DNA of 64,000 nt from Candidatus Laterigemmans baculatus (GCF_010367455.1 NZ_WRPR01000042.1:186001-250000), one strand, 5' to 3'; numbered from the stretch's first letter, positions 50,599 through 60,309 are shown. The notes: a model not told the origin generated them from the sequence alone. A program made the numbers and translations.

Positions 50599-52734
50599 AT
50601 GCCTGAAATCCGCCAACTCCCACCCAATCTGATCAACCAGATCGCCGCTGGCGAGGTCATCGAACGTCCCGCCTCGGTCGTCAAAGAGCTGTTGGAAAAC
50701 AGCATCGACGCCGGGGCGCGACGGATCGAAGTGATGATCGAGAAGGGCGGTTCGGAGTTGATCCGGATCAGCGACGACGGTTGTGGGATGACCGCCGAGC
50801 AGCTGCCGCTGGCGATCGCCAGCCACGCCACGAGCAAGCTCGGCGACGACGACGCGCTCTTCAATGTCCAAACGCTCGGGTTCCGAGGCGAGGCGCTGGC
50901 GTCGATCGGTTCGGTCTCGCATCTGACCATCCGCAGCCGCACCGCCGAGAGCGAAGGGGGCGCGGAGATCGAAGTTCGCGGTGGCACCATCGATGGCCCG
51001 ACCCCCTGCGGGTGTCCGGTGGGGACCGTGATGGAGATCCGCAACCTGTTCTTCAATACGCCGGTGCGGCGGAAGTTCATGCGGACGCCCCAGACCGAAA
51101 TGGGGCACATCGTCGAGGCGTTCACGCGGATCGCCTTGGCCCATCCGGCGGTCCACATGACGATTCGCAGCGGCGGCCGGGAGCTGCATGACCTGCCGCC
51201 GACGACCAACTGGTCCGAGCGAATCGCGGCCTTCTTCGGGGGTGAGATCGCCGACTCGTTAATCGCCGTCAACAGCGACGACGGCCAGATTCGAGTCAGC
51301 GGCTACGTCTGCGACCCCTCGGTCAGCCGCGGCAACACCCGGATGCAGTATCTGATCCTCAACGGTCGCCACATCCGCGATCGCTCGCTCCAGCACGCCC
51401 TCGGCGAAGCCTACCGTGGGTTGTTGATGACCGGCCGCAGCCCGGTCTGCTTTTTGAAGCTGGAGCTGCCGGCCGAAATGGTCGACGTCAACGTGCATCC
51501 CACGAAGCTGGAGGTGCGGTTTGCCGATGGCGGCCGAATCTACAGCCGCGTGCTGCAGACGCTGCGTCACAAGTTCCTGGCCTCCGACTTGACCATGCGG
51601 GTTGGTCCCTCCGGAGGCTCGTCGTCCACCGCCGCATCGGAATCCGATGGCTCGCCCTCAGCCACCGCGTCGCAGGCCGCCGCCAGCGACGCTCACCGGC
51701 TGCGCCCCGCGGCCGGCAATGGAAGCGTTCTGGGGCTCTCGCCAGCAGTCGAGGAAGCCCAGCGGCAGAGCGTCATCGAGTGGGCCCGGAGCGGCGGAAG
51801 CACGCCCGCCTTTCGCCCCTTCGGCGACCCCCGCACCTCCCAGCCCGTCCGCCGCCCCGAATTCGACGCCGCCCCACCCAGCTCAATCTCACCCAGCTCA
51901 ATCTCAGCCGGCCCAACTTCAGCCGACGCAATCTCAACCGGCTCGGCGGCCCCCGACCCGGCGGCGGTCGCACCCTGGGAGCAGGACGAGGCGGTCGCTG
52001 GCAGCGATTCCGACGGCAGCGGTTCCGGCGGCAGCGATTCCGACAGCGGCCCAAAGATTCTCGACCACCAATCGCACACTCACCAATCGCACACTCACCA
52101 GCCGCATGCCCACCAGCCGCATGCTGGGCCGCCGCTGAGCCACCTCGGCTACCAGATCCACGATCGCTACCTGGTCACCCAGGACGAGCGGGGGATGGTG
52201 GTCGTCGACCAGCACGCGCTGCACGAGCGGATCTTGTACGAGCGGATTCGCGAAAAAGTCCTCGGCGGATCGCTCGAAACCCAGCGGCTGCTAGTCCCCG
52301 AACCGGTCTCGCTGACCCCGGCCGAACGCAACTCGGCGCTCGACGCCAGCGAGCTGCTGGCGAAAGTCGGCATCGAAATTGAACCGTTCGGTGGCGACAG
52401 CGTGCTGGTCCGCGGCTACCCGGCGATGCTGGCCAATCTGGGGCCGGCGGAAATGCTCCGGCAGGCCCTCGAGTCGCTGATCGCCGCGGGCAAAGATCCT
52501 GAGATTCGCGATCTGCTCGACCATCTCCTGCACACGATCGCTTGCAAGGCAGCGATCAAAGCGGGCGACCGATTGACCGCCGAAGAAGTGACCAGCCTGC
52601 TCGAACAACGAGAGATGTATCAGGACACCCACCACTGCCCGCACGGTCGACCGACTGCCCTGTTCTTCAGCCGCGATGAACTGGACCGCATGTTCGGAAG
52701 GCTCGGGCCAAGGGGCAGGGCAGGGAGTCGGTGA
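50599..52734 (+). CDS. mutL: DNA mismatch repair protein MutL
   Basis: The 711-residue protein has the GHKL ATPase N-terminus (INQIAAGEVIERPASVVKEL, then LENSIDAGA and DDGCGM, and the ATP-lid GFRGEAL). A Pro/Ser-rich linker contains THQSHTHQ repeats (about 480-510), and the C-terminal dimerisation/endonuclease domain follows. The latent nuclease motif D-Q-H-A-x2-E-x4-E is present (DQHALHERILYE, near 537), with ACKAAIKAGD and CPHGRPT as zinc-site partners. It is therefore a nicking-type MutL, as expected in an organism without MutH. Its last 15 codons (MFGRLGPRGRAGSR) belong to the first copy of the tandem repeat that follows. Confidence 0.97.
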   Translation: MPEIRQLPPNLINQIAAGEVIERPASVVKELLENSIDAGARRIEVMIEKGGSELIRISDDGCGMTAEQLPLAIASHATSKLGDDDALFNVQTLGFRGEALASIGSVSHLTIRSRTAESEGGAEIEVRGGTIDGPTPCGCPVGTVMEIRNLFFNTPVRRKFMRTPQTEMGHIVEAFTRIALAHPAVHMTIRSGGRELHDLPPTTNWSERIAAFFGGEIADSLIAVNSDDGQIRVSGYVCDPSVSRGNTRMQYLILNGRHIRDRSLQHALGEAYRGLLMTGRSPVCFLKLELPAEMVDVNVHPTKLEVRFADGGRIYSRVLQTLRHKFLASDLTMRVGPSGGSSSTAASESDGSPSATASQAAASDAHRLRPAAGNGSVLGLSPAVEEAQRQSVIEWARSGGSTPAFRPFGDPRTSQPVRRPEFDAAPPSSISPSSISAGPTSADAISTGSAAPDPAAVAPWEQDEAVAGSDSDGSGSGGSDSDSGPKILDHQSHTHQSHTHQPHAHQPHAGPPLSHLGYQIHDRYLVTQDERGMVVVDQHALHERILYERIREKVLGGSLETQRLLVPEPVSLTPAERNSALDASELLAKVGIEIEPFGGDSVLVRGYPAMLANLGPAEMLRQALESLIAAGKDPEIRDLLDHLLHTIACKAAIKAGDRLTAEEVTSLLEQREMYQDTHHCPHGRPTALFFSRDELDRMFGRLGPRGRAGSR

Positions 52735-53500
52735 AAGGTTTCAGGTTTCAGGTTTCAGGGGGGGTGGGCCACGGAAGGACACGGAAGGCCACGGAAAAGC
52801 AGGGAGAGGGGAAGGACCGCGGATAGCACGGAGAACGCGGATGAAAGGGGAATCCGAAAGCCACTAATCCGTGTATTCCATGGTTCACCTCCCCACCCCC
52901 CTTTCCGTGCTCTTCCGTGTCCGTCCGTGGCTCCCCCGCTCTCTTTCCGTGGCCTTCCGTATGTTCGGAAGGCTCGGGCCAAGGGGCAGGGCAGGGAGTC
53001 GGTGAAAGGTTTCAGGTTTCGGGTTTCAGGTTTCAGAGGGGGTGGGCCACGGAAGGACACGGAAGGCCACGGAAAAGCAGGGAGAGGGGAAGGACCGCGG
53101 ATAGCACGGAGAACGCGGATGAAAGGGGAATCCGAAAGCCACTAATCCGTGTATTCCATGGTTCACCTCCCCACCCCCCTTTCCGTGCTCTTCCGTGTCC
53201 GTCCGGGGCTCCCCCGCTCTCTTTCCGTGGCCTTCCGTATGTTCGGAAGGCTCGGGCCAAGGGGCAGGGCAGGGAGTCGGTGAAAGGTTTCAGGTTTCAG
53301 AGGGTGGGCCACGGAAGGACACGGAAGGCCACGGAAAAGCAGGGAGAGGGGAAGGACCGCGGATAGCACGGAGAACGCGGATGAAAGGGGAATCCGAAAG
53401 CCACTAATCCGTGTATTCCATGGTTCACCTCCCCACCCCCATTTCCGTGCTCTTCCGTGTCCGTCCGTGGCTCCCCCGCTCTCTTTCCGTGGCCTTCCGT
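52690..53500. repeat. triplicated ~270-bp tandem repeat that includes the 3' end of mutL
   Basis: Three direct copies start at atgttcggaaggctcgggcc: 52690 (in frame at the end of mutL), 52961 and 53239, giving units of 271, 278 and about 262 bp. Each holds a short gtttcaggtttcag run of variable length, the dispersed element gcggatagcacggagaacgc, and ends with ctctttccgtggccttccgt. Copies differ mainly in the number of gtttcag units and a few bases. Small ORFs inside are repeats of each other and not real genes. The last unit stops 46 bp before the next gene's start. Confidence 0.93.
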
Positions 53501-53545
53501 GGCCTTCCGTGTCATTCCGTGGCCACCATCGCGGAGGGGGGTTCG

Positions 53546-55756
53546 ATGTGGATTTGGCGTGCTGTATGGCTCTCCGGTTGGTTCGGCTTGGCGGCTCTTT
53601 GGTCGGGGCCTGGCGTGAGTGCCGAGGAGGCTCGGCCGCCAGTCGAGGCGGTGGCCGCGGCGGAACCGGTGCCGACGGTCGCCGGTCGCGAACTGGCCGG
53701 CTGGGTGGCGGATCTCGAAAGCGAGCAGCGCGTCGTTCGGCTCCGCGCCGTCCGCTCGCTGGCTCCGTTTGGCTCGGCAGCCGGCGAGCCGCTGCGGGGA
53801 GTACTCGAATCGGAAGATCCCGCCGTCCGCTATCTGGCGGCGATCGACCTGGGGCGGCTCGGCGGCGAACCGCTCGAGGCCTCGGTTGAGCGATTGAAGT
53901 CGCTTCGGGACGACCCGCATCCGGCAGTGCAAATGGCAGCCGCGTTTGCCCTCTGCCGGAGCGGCAATCGCGAGGGAAATCTCGACTTGTTGGTCGAGCG
54001 ACTCGACGATCCCGAGCGGGCCATGGCCTGCTCTGCCGCCCAGCTGCTCGAGCAACTCGACCCGCTACCCGAAGAGGCGGCCGCGGCGGTGCGGGAAGCG
54101 AAGCAGCGGGAGTGGGACGCCATCGAGGCTCGTCAATTTGCCGAGGCGGAAGAGGGGAGCGAGGGAGAAGGCCGCGGCGGTACTGAAACGCTTGGCGGCG
54201 AACCGAGCGCTTCGCCGGCTGTCGACCCCACCGATCAATTCCTGTTTCGCCGCCCCCAATCCCAGCCGCTCCAGGCGGGAAAGGACCATCCGAACGTTTT
54301 GTGGATGGTTGCCACCGACCTCTCGCCGGAGCTCGGCTGCTACGGGGATGCCGAGGCCCGAACGCCCCACCTCGATCAGCTGGCCAGCGAGGGGCTGCGA
54401 TTCGACCGCGCCCATGCTCCGGCCGGTACCGGGGCAGTGGTCCGCAGCGGAATGTTCACAGGGGTCTCGCCGCTGAGCCTCGGCAGTCAGAACGAGCCGA
54501 GCCGGATCGTGCCGCCGCACGAGGTGCGTCACGCCGGAGAGCTGTTTCGCGCCGCCGGTTACTACTGCACCCATCGCGGCGTGGGCGCTCTGCCGTTCGA
54601 GAATCCCTCGACCGCTTGGGATCGGCAGGGAAGCGAGCATGCCGATTGGCGGGAGCGAGACCAGGCGACGCAGCCGTTCTTTGCCGTCGTCGAGCTCTCT
54701 GGTTCCGAGCCCATCGGGCCGATTGATCCCATCGAGCCACCGACCGCCGAGCCACCGACCGCCGAGCCGCCAGCCGCTGCCCCACCCGCTGACGGCGATG
54801 TGCCTCTGCTGTATGCCGCCACCGCCGAAGAACGCGGCCAGTGGGCGCGGTACCGGGCTCGCGTCGCCCGAATCGATCGCCAGGTCGGCGAGTTGCTCGA
54901 GCGGCTCGCCGAGGACGGGCTCGAGGAACACACGCTGGTCGTGTTTACCAGCGTTTCGGGGCGGGGGCTGCCGGGGGGTTCGGTCTGGCTTGTCGAGAGC
55001 GCGACGCGGATTCCGCTGATCGTCCGCTGGCCTGCGGCGTTGCCGGGCGGACGCGTCCGGAAGGATTTGGTCAGCCTGCTCGATCTGCTGCCGACGATGC
55101 TCGCCGCCGCCGGCCTGCGGGAGCCCCAATCGCTGGGCGGGGACCAGTCACCGCGGGAGAGTTCGTTGCTGCAGGGGCGGAGGCTGCTCGTCGAGCGGTC
55201 CGCAGCGGAACCGGCTTATCTGTTTTTTCACCGCGACCGGGTCCGAGGCGACGTGGATCTTCAGCGGGCGGCCCGCGATCGCCGCTGGAAGTATCTCCGC
55301 AACTACGAGCCGTCGAAGCCGTACACCGCTCACCCGTGGCTGAGCCGCAAGCCGATCGAGGAGCTGTATGATTGCCAAAAGGACCCGGAGGAGGCGGAGA
55401 ACTTGGCCGAGCGACCCCAGTATGCCGAGCGGCTGGGGCGGATGCGGCGGGCGACTGAGCAGTGGCAGCAGGAGGTGGGGGATCAGGGACTGGTCCCCGA
55501 GGCGGTGCTGATGCACGAGCAGCGGCCCGGTGGACGATTTGAGCGGACCGCTCCGCCGGTGATCCGCCGCAGCGGTTCAACGGTTCTGATGTACTGCACG
55601 ACCGATGGTGCTGCGATTGCCTACCGCACGCGCTCCGAGGGTGAATGGTCGCGATGGAGACTGTATGTCGACGGGCTGAAGCTCGACGAAACGGAGCGTG
55701 TGGAAGCAAAAGCGGTCCGTATGGGCTATCGGGAGAGCAAAATCGCGCGGAATTGA
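53546..55756 (+). CDS. HEAT-repeat protein with degenerate (pseudo-)sulfatase domain
   Basis: ATG 53546 has a good ggaggggg Shine-Dalgarno and a signal peptide (VWLSGWFGLAALWSGPGVSA); the longer frame lies in repeat DNA. The 736-residue product has HEAT-like repeats (about 45-190) and then a sulfatase fold: NVLWMVATDLSPELGCYGDA, RTPHLDQLASEGLRFDRAHA, TLVVFTSVSGRG, ATRIPLIVRWPAALPGGRVR, DLVSLLDLLPTMLAAAGL, ELYDCQKDPEEAENLA. The formylglycine site is lost (C-x-P-x-R replaced by A-P-A-G-T-G-A-V-V-R), and the metal Asp pair is only TD. It should be catalytically dead; a binding or scaffold role is inferred. Confidence 0.85.
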   Translation: MWIWRAVWLSGWFGLAALWSGPGVSAEEARPPVEAVAAAEPVPTVAGRELAGWVADLESEQRVVRLRAVRSLAPFGSAAGEPLRGVLESEDPAVRYLAAIDLGRLGGEPLEASVERLKSLRDDPHPAVQMAAAFALCRSGNREGNLDLLVERLDDPERAMACSAAQLLEQLDPLPEEAAAAVREAKQREWDAIEARQFAEAEEGSEGEGRGGTETLGGEPSASPAVDPTDQFLFRRPQSQPLQAGKDHPNVLWMVATDLSPELGCYGDAEARTPHLDQLASEGLRFDRAHAPAGTGAVVRSGMFTGVSPLSLGSQNEPSRIVPPHEVRHAGELFRAAGYYCTHRGVGALPFENPSTAWDRQGSEHADWRERDQATQPFFAVVELSGSEPIGPIDPIEPPTAEPPTAEPPAAAPPADGDVPLLYAATAEERGQWARYRARVARIDRQVGELLERLAEDGLEEHTLVVFTSVSGRGLPGGSVWLVESATRIPLIVRWPAALPGGRVRKDLVSLLDLLPTMLAAAGLREPQSLGGDQSPRESSLLQGRRLLVERSAAEPAYLFFHRDRVRGDVDLQRAARDRRWKYLRNYEPSKPYTAHPWLSRKPIEELYDCQKDPEEAENLAERPQYAERLGRMRRATEQWQQEVGDQGLVPEAVLMHEQRPGGRFERTAPPVIRRSGSTVLMYCTTDGAAIAYRTRSEGEWSRWRLYVDGLKLDETERVEAKAVRMGYRESKIARN

Positions 55757-56050
55757 GAAAATTGTGTGGGGTGGGTTTTCTCCCCTAAGGGATCGGTTGG
55801 CGAGCCTTTTGACTGCCGTGGTTTGGGAAAACTGGGGCGGGCAAGGCAAGAGGGGGTTGCCAATTTCCCAATTCATCTTTTCCTGCTCCGCCGATCGAGT
55901 ATTTTGAGTAAATAGCTTGCGCAATGGCGCTTCAATCGCCACTGCGCTCGCGCGGTTCGGGAGACTTCCTGATGGCGATTCGCGGCGCTTGCAGGGGAGA
56001 GTCGAGGGCCGCTTCCATTTCCTGTTCGGATCCATTGGGGAACCTTGTTT
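55757..56050. promoter_or_regulatory. upstream region of glutamine synthetase
   Basis: The 294 bp between the pseudo-sulfatase and glutamine synthetase genes have no supported ORF. A small palindrome ggcaagagggggttgcc lies at about 55842-55858. The region is more AT-rich around 55870-55920 (tattttgagtaaatagc), the best place for a promoter. No convincing sigma-54 box with correct GG/GC spacing was found. Confidence 0.4.
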
Positions 56051-57076
56051 ATGACCAAGTGCAAGCTCGAATACATCTGGCTCGATGGTTATCAGCCGAC
56101 GCAGAGCCTTCGCAGCAAGACCAAGATCGTTGACAATTTCAGCGGCAAATACGAAGACGCCCCGATGTGGTCTTTCGACGGTTCGAGCACGGCGCAGGCC
56201 CCCGGCGGGTCGAGCGATTGTCTGCTCAAGCCGGTCGCCTGCTTCCCCGATCCGGGCCGTCTGGGGACCGGGTTCCTGGTGATGTGCGAAGTGCTCAACG
56301 CCGATGGGACGCCGCACCGCACCAACGGCCGGGCCACGATCCAGGATCGCGACGACGACTTCTGGTTTGGCTTTGAGCAGGAATACACGATCTGGGATCC
56401 GGAGACGAACAAGCCGGTCGGGTTCCCGCAGGAGGGTTACCCGGGGCCCCAGGGTCCGTACTACTGCTCGGTCGGTTCGGGCAAAGCGGTTGGCCGCGAG
56501 ATCGTCGAAGAGCATCTCGAATTGTGCCTCGAAGCTGGGCTGAACGTCGAAGGCATCAACGCCGAAGTGATGATGGGCCAGTGGGAGTTCCAGATTTTCT
56601 CCAAGAGCGCCGAGAACGCTGGCGACCAGGTCTGGGTGGCTCGCTACCTGCTCGAGCGGACCGCCGAGGCGCATGGGCTGGTGATCAACTGGCACTGCAA
56701 GCCGGTCAAGGGTGACTGGAACGGCAGCGGGATGCACGCCAACTTCAGCAACACCACGCTGCGGACCTGCGGCAGCCGCGAGGTTTACGAAGCGATCTGC
56801 CAGGCCTTCCAGCCGCGGATCAAGGAGCACATCGACGTCTACGGTGCGGACAACGAGCAGCGTCTGACCGGTCTGCACGAGACGCAGTCGATCGACAAGT
56901 TCAGCTACGGGGTGAGCGACCGCGGGGCATCGATCCGGATTCCGATCGGGACGGTCGAGAACGGTTGGAAGGGTTGGCTGGAAGATCGCCGTCCCGCCTC
57001 CAACGCCGACCCCTACATGGTGGCCTCGGCGATCATTTCTACGGTAAAATCAGCGAAGTTGCCGGTCACCGCCTAA
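56051..57076 (+). CDS. glnII: type II (eukaryote-like) glutamine synthetase
   Basis: ATG 56051 (MTKCKLEYIWLDGYQPTQSL) gives 341 residues, the usual GSII length and much shorter than GSI. Characteristic segments are LRSKTKIVDNF, WSFDGSSTAQAPGGSSDCLL, FWFGFEQEYTIWD, GPQGPYYCSVG (GSII-specific), INAEVMMGQWEFQIF, NWHCKPVKGDWNGSGMHANF and the C-terminal ASIRIPIGTVENGWKGWLED. It makes glutamine from glutamate, ammonia and ATP. A strong terminator follows directly, so it is transcribed alone. GSII occurs in some bacteria by ancient transfer or shared ancestry with eukaryotes. Confidence 0.95.
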   Translation: MTKCKLEYIWLDGYQPTQSLRSKTKIVDNFSGKYEDAPMWSFDGSSTAQAPGGSSDCLLKPVACFPDPGRLGTGFLVMCEVLNADGTPHRTNGRATIQDRDDDFWFGFEQEYTIWDPETNKPVGFPQEGYPGPQGPYYCSVGSGKAVGREIVEEHLELCLEAGLNVEGINAEVMMGQWEFQIFSKSAENAGDQVWVARYLLERTAEAHGLVINWHCKPVKGDWNGSGMHANFSNTTLRTCGSREVYEAICQAFQPRIKEHIDVYGADNEQRLTGLHETQSIDKFSYGVSDRGASIRIPIGTVENGWKGWLEDRRPASNADPYMVASAIISTVKSAKLPVTA

Positions 57077-57108
57077 CGGTGCTGATGGGCCTTCACTAGC
57101 GTGCTCGG

Positions 57109-57145
57109 GGCTCGGTGACCCTTCCCGGTCACCGAGCCTTTTTTT
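57109..57145 (+). terminator. intrinsic terminator of glutamine synthetase
   Basis: ggctcggtgacc (57109-57120) pairs exactly with ggtcaccgagcc (57127-57138) around a six-base loop, followed by seven T (57139-57145). The placement 33 bp after the stop codon is textbook. Confidence 0.93.
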
Positions 57146-57168
57146 CGTTTGATGGGAGCCCCCTCCGC

Positions 57169-58176
57169 ATGTCGATGACCCCTGAAGGCTACCCTGAAAT
57201 CATCCTCTCCGGGACCGATCCCGATCTCCCCACCGAGCCCGCCTGGGGGCTGGCCAAATACGCCAACTTTCGCGAGATGGCGCGGGGCGGCAACGCGATC
57301 TTGCGGTCCTGCTGGGATCCGATCATCGGCCGCACGATCGCCGTCAAGACGCTGCAGCCGCAGGCGATGCTCGACCGCCACGAACGCCGCCGCTTTCTCC
57401 GCGAGGCCCGCGTTACCGCCCAGCTGCAGCACCCTAACACGGTCCCGGTCTACGAGATCGGGGACGACCCGCAGGAAGGCGTCTACTTCACGATGAAACG
57501 GATCTCGGGGGAGAACTTCTTCGAGGTCCTCAAGCGACTGGCCCGCCACGACGAAGCGACCGAAGCCGCCTTTCCCGTCTCTCGGCGGCTGGAGATCGTC
57601 GTCGAACTCTGCCAAGCCCTCAGCTACGCCCATGCTCGCGGGGTGATCCACCGCGACGTCAAACCCGAAAACATCTGGGTGGGTAACTTCGGCGAAGTGA
57701 TCCTACTCGACTGGGGAGTGGCGAAGGTTTGGGGACACGCCGACGATAATGAACCGGTACGGCAGAGCACCTTGGCCCAGCCGCTCGAAGACACCACGCA
57801 GCTGCGGACGTTGACGATGGGAGGCCAGCGGCCGGGAACGCCGCTGTACATGTCTCCCGAGCAGGTCGAGGGGAAGCGGGCGATCGACGAGCGGACCGAC
57901 GTCTTCAGCGTCGGCGTGGTGCTCTACGAGATGCTGGCGATCCGCGAGCCGTTCCGGGGAGCCAACATCGACGAAACGTTTAACAACATCCTTCACAACG
58001 ATCCGACTCCGCCGAGCGAGCGTTCGCCCGATCGCCACGTGCCGCCACAGCTCGAGGCGGTGCTGATGCGGGCCCTGCGGAAAAAGCCTGGCGAGCGACA
58101 GCAATCGATGCGAGAGCTGATCGGCGACCTCCGCGAGGCGGCGCTGACGATCGATGAATTGCCCGAGTCCCGGTGA
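57169..58176 (+). CDS. serine/threonine protein kinase (Hanks type, cytosolic)
   Basis: ATG 57169 ([20 protein letters not shown]) gives 335 residues. It is a single kinase domain without transmembrane or sensor parts. The glycine-rich loop is weak ([20 protein letters not shown]), then IAVKTL (catalytic lysine), [12 protein letters not shown] (catalytic loop near residue 162), [11 protein letters not shown] (DWG in place of DFG), [13 protein letters not shown] and [19 protein letters not shown]. The HRD and DxG motifs are intact, so it should be active. Target unknown; it starts just after the glutamine synthetase terminator. Confidence 0.9.
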   Translation: MSMTPEGYPEIILSGTDPDLPTEPAWGLAKYANFREMARGGNAILRSCWDPIIGRTIAVKTLQPQAMLDRHERRRFLREARVTAQLQHPNTVPVYEIGDDPQEGVYFTMKRISGENFFEVLKRLARHDEATEAAFPVSRRLEIVVELCQALSYAHARGVIHRDVKPENIWVGNFGEVILLDWGVAKVWGHADDNEPVRQSTLAQPLEDTTQLRTLTMGGQRPGTPLYMSPEQVEGKRAIDERTDVFSVGVVLYEMLAIREPFRGANIDETFNNILHNDPTPPSERSPDRHVPPQLEAVLMRALRKKPGERQQSMRELIGDLREAALTIDELPESR

Positions 58177-58201
58177 TCCGGAGAGTGCACGATCAGTGAT
58201 A

Positions 58202-58272
58202 TCAGCCGCCACGCGCTAGCGTCCGGTTTTCCCGCGTTTTTCGGAAACCGGGGGCTAGCGCCCGGCGGCTGA
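58202..58272. repeat. REP-like palindrome pair (CAGCCGCC type)
   Basis: tcagccgccacgcgctagcg at 58202 faces gggggctagcgcccggcggc plus tga ending at 58272. Each half carries the GCTAGC core and the outer 9 bp are exact complements. It lies between the kinase and asnB. Confidence 0.85.
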
Positions 58273-58335
58273 TCGGATCTTGGGGCGAGAGGCCCTGATC
58301 CTGAATAAGGCCCCGTTTCCACAGTTAGGCGTTGC

Positions 58336-60243
58336 ATGTGCGGGATCACCGGAGCGGTCTGGACTTCGCCCGAGCGAGCGATCGCTCGCGAAGTGCTCGA
58401 TCGCATGACCGAAGCGGTGCGGCACCGCGGTCCCGACGACGCCCGTTCGCACCTCGAGACGCTGCGGCACCAGGCGGCTGGCGACGTCCCCGGCGTCGCC
58501 CTCGGGTTTCGCCGCTTGAGCATCATCGATCTGGCCGGTGCGCCGCAGCCGATGTGCAACGAGGACGGCAGCATCTGGTTGGTCTTCAACGGTGAGATCT
58601 ATAACTTCCACGAGCTCCGCCAGCGGCTCGAGGGGAACGGCCATCGCTTTTCCACCGATGGCGACGGCGAAACGATCCTGCACCTCTACGAGGATCTCGG
58701 CACCGACTGCTTTGCCCATCTCAACGGGATGTTTGCGGTCGGCATCTGGGATCGCAATCGGCGGCGGTTGGTGCTGGCCCGCGACCGGGCGGGCCAAAAG
58801 CCGCTGTACTATGCTGAGCAGCCCGAGCGGCTGCTGTTCGGCAGCGAACTGAAATGTTTGGCGGAGGTTCAGGACCTGCCGCGGGAGATCGATCCCTCGG
58901 CGATCGACGACTACCTGACCTACCAGTACGTTCCCCACCCGAAAACCATCTGGAAGGGAATCCGCAAGCTGCCGCCGGGGCACTTGGCGGTTTACGAGCA
59001 GGGTCGGCTCCGCGTCGAGCGGTACTGGGACTGTGATTTTTCCCGCGAAGTGCCGATCAGCCGAGCCGCGGCGGCCGAGCGGCTCCGCGAGCTGTTTGAG
59101 GATTCGATCCGGCTGCGGCTGCAGGCCGACGTGCCGCTCGGAGCGTTCCTCTCCGGCGGAATCGATTCGTCGCTCGTGTGCGCGATCGCCCAGGGGCAGC
59201 GGGCCGAACCGGTGCGGACTTTCAGCATCGGGTTTCCCGTCAAAGATTTCGATGAGACCCGCTACGCCCAGCTGGTCGCCGATGCGCTGGGGACCGAGCA
59301 TCAGCGGTTCGAGGTTACTCCCAACGCGGTCGACGTTCTCGACCGGCTGGTTTGGCATTACGACGAACCGTTTGGCGATTCGAGCGCGATTCCCACCTGG
59401 TATCTCTCGGAGCTGACCAGCCGCCACGTGACGGTCGCCCTTTCCGGAGACGGCGGCGATGAGCTGTTTGCCGGTTACGATCGCTACCGGGCGCTGTGGC
59501 TCGCCCGGCAGCTCGATCGCGTGCTGCCAAGCCGGCGGATTCTCGGCGCCGAATGGATCCAGCGGCTGCCCGACTCGAATCGCCAGCGGTCGCTGGTTCG
59601 CCGGGGCAAGCGGTTTCTCCAAGCGCTCAGCCAGCCGACCGCCCGGCGGTACATGAACTGGATCCAGATCTTCCCCGAGCGGCTGCGGGCGGAAATCTAC
59701 TCCGAGGCGATGGTCGCCGCCTTGCCGGGGGACGATCCGTTTGAGTTTTTCCACCAGGCCTGGAAACGGGTCGGCGAGCGGGACGTGGTCAGCCGCGCTT
59801 CGCTGGCCGATCTGCAAACCTACCTCCCGGGCGACTTGATGACGAAAGTCGATATCGCCTCGATGGCTCATGGTTTGGAAGTCCGTCAGCCGATGCTCGA
59901 TTACCGGATCATCGAGTTCGCCGCCTCGCTCCCGGTCGGCCTGAAGTTTCGGGGCGGGCGTGGTAAGTTGCTGCTCCGCGACGCCTTTGCCGATCGCATT
60001 CCCCAGGCGATCTGGAAGCGACCCAAAATGGGCTTTGGCGTCCCGATCGCCGACTGGTTCCGCGGGCCGCTACGGCCCCTGACTCACGATCTGCTGCTCT
60101 CGCCCGAGGCTCGCAGCGGCACCTACCTGCGGCGCGAGGTCGTCGAGCGATTGGTGTCGGAGCATGAAACGGGGCGGGTGAATCATTGTTACCGGCTGTG
60201 GAACCTGCTGGTATTGGAAAAGTGGTTGAGGCGGTGGGGTTGA
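58336..60243 (+). CDS. asnB: asparagine synthase (glutamine-hydrolysing)
   Basis: The 635-residue product starts with the catalytic cysteine (M-C2-G-I-T-G-A-V). The class II glutaminase domain follows (RHRGPDDARSHL, RRLSIIDL, NGEIYNF, GDGETILHLY), then the ATP-pyrophosphatase synthase domain with the P-loop LSGGIDSSLV near residue 273, TFSIGFPVKDFDETRYAQLV, LSGDGGDELFAGYDRY and KVDIASMAHGLEVRQPMLDY. It transfers glutamine amide nitrogen to aspartate or, in some relatives, to a sugar or peptide substrate. Placement two genes after glutamine synthetase II fits nitrogen use, but an exopolysaccharide-type role cannot be excluded. Confidence 0.93.
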   Translation: MCGITGAVWTSPERAIAREVLDRMTEAVRHRGPDDARSHLETLRHQAAGDVPGVALGFRRLSIIDLAGAPQPMCNEDGSIWLVFNGEIYNFHELRQRLEGNGHRFSTDGDGETILHLYEDLGTDCFAHLNGMFAVGIWDRNRRRLVLARDRAGQKPLYYAEQPERLLFGSELKCLAEVQDLPREIDPSAIDDYLTYQYVPHPKTIWKGIRKLPPGHLAVYEQGRLRVERYWDCDFSREVPISRAAAAERLRELFEDSIRLRLQADVPLGAFLSGGIDSSLVCAIAQGQRAEPVRTFSIGFPVKDFDETRYAQLVADALGTEHQRFEVTPNAVDVLDRLVWHYDEPFGDSSAIPTWYLSELTSRHVTVALSGDGGDELFAGYDRYRALWLARQLDRVLPSRRILGAEWIQRLPDSNRQRSLVRRGKRFLQALSQPTARRYMNWIQIFPERLRAEIYSEAMVAALPGDDPFEFFHQAWKRVGERDVVSRASLADLQTYLPGDLMTKVDIASMAHGLEVRQPMLDYRIIEFAASLPVGLKFRGGRGKLLLRDAFADRIPQAIWKRPKMGFGVPIADWFRGPLRPLTHDLLLSPEARSGTYLRREVVERLVSEHETGRVNHCYRLWNLLVLEKWLRRWG

Positions 60244-60309
60244 GCGCTCCGCCCGGTCCTCCTTCACTCGAGTTTCTGGACGATTTTTGACGAAACGGAT
60301 TGATAAACG

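Noticed and set aside
52755-53410. Small ORFs of about 60-150 codons in both strands after mutL
   Set aside because: They are translations of the triplicated repeat unit, share sequence with each other, and have low-complexity Arg/Gly/Ser composition without start signals.
55842-55858. Sigma-54 promoter before glutamine synthetase (ggcaag...ttgcc)
   Set aside because: The GG and GC elements are 14 instead of 12 positions apart; more likely a small palindrome.
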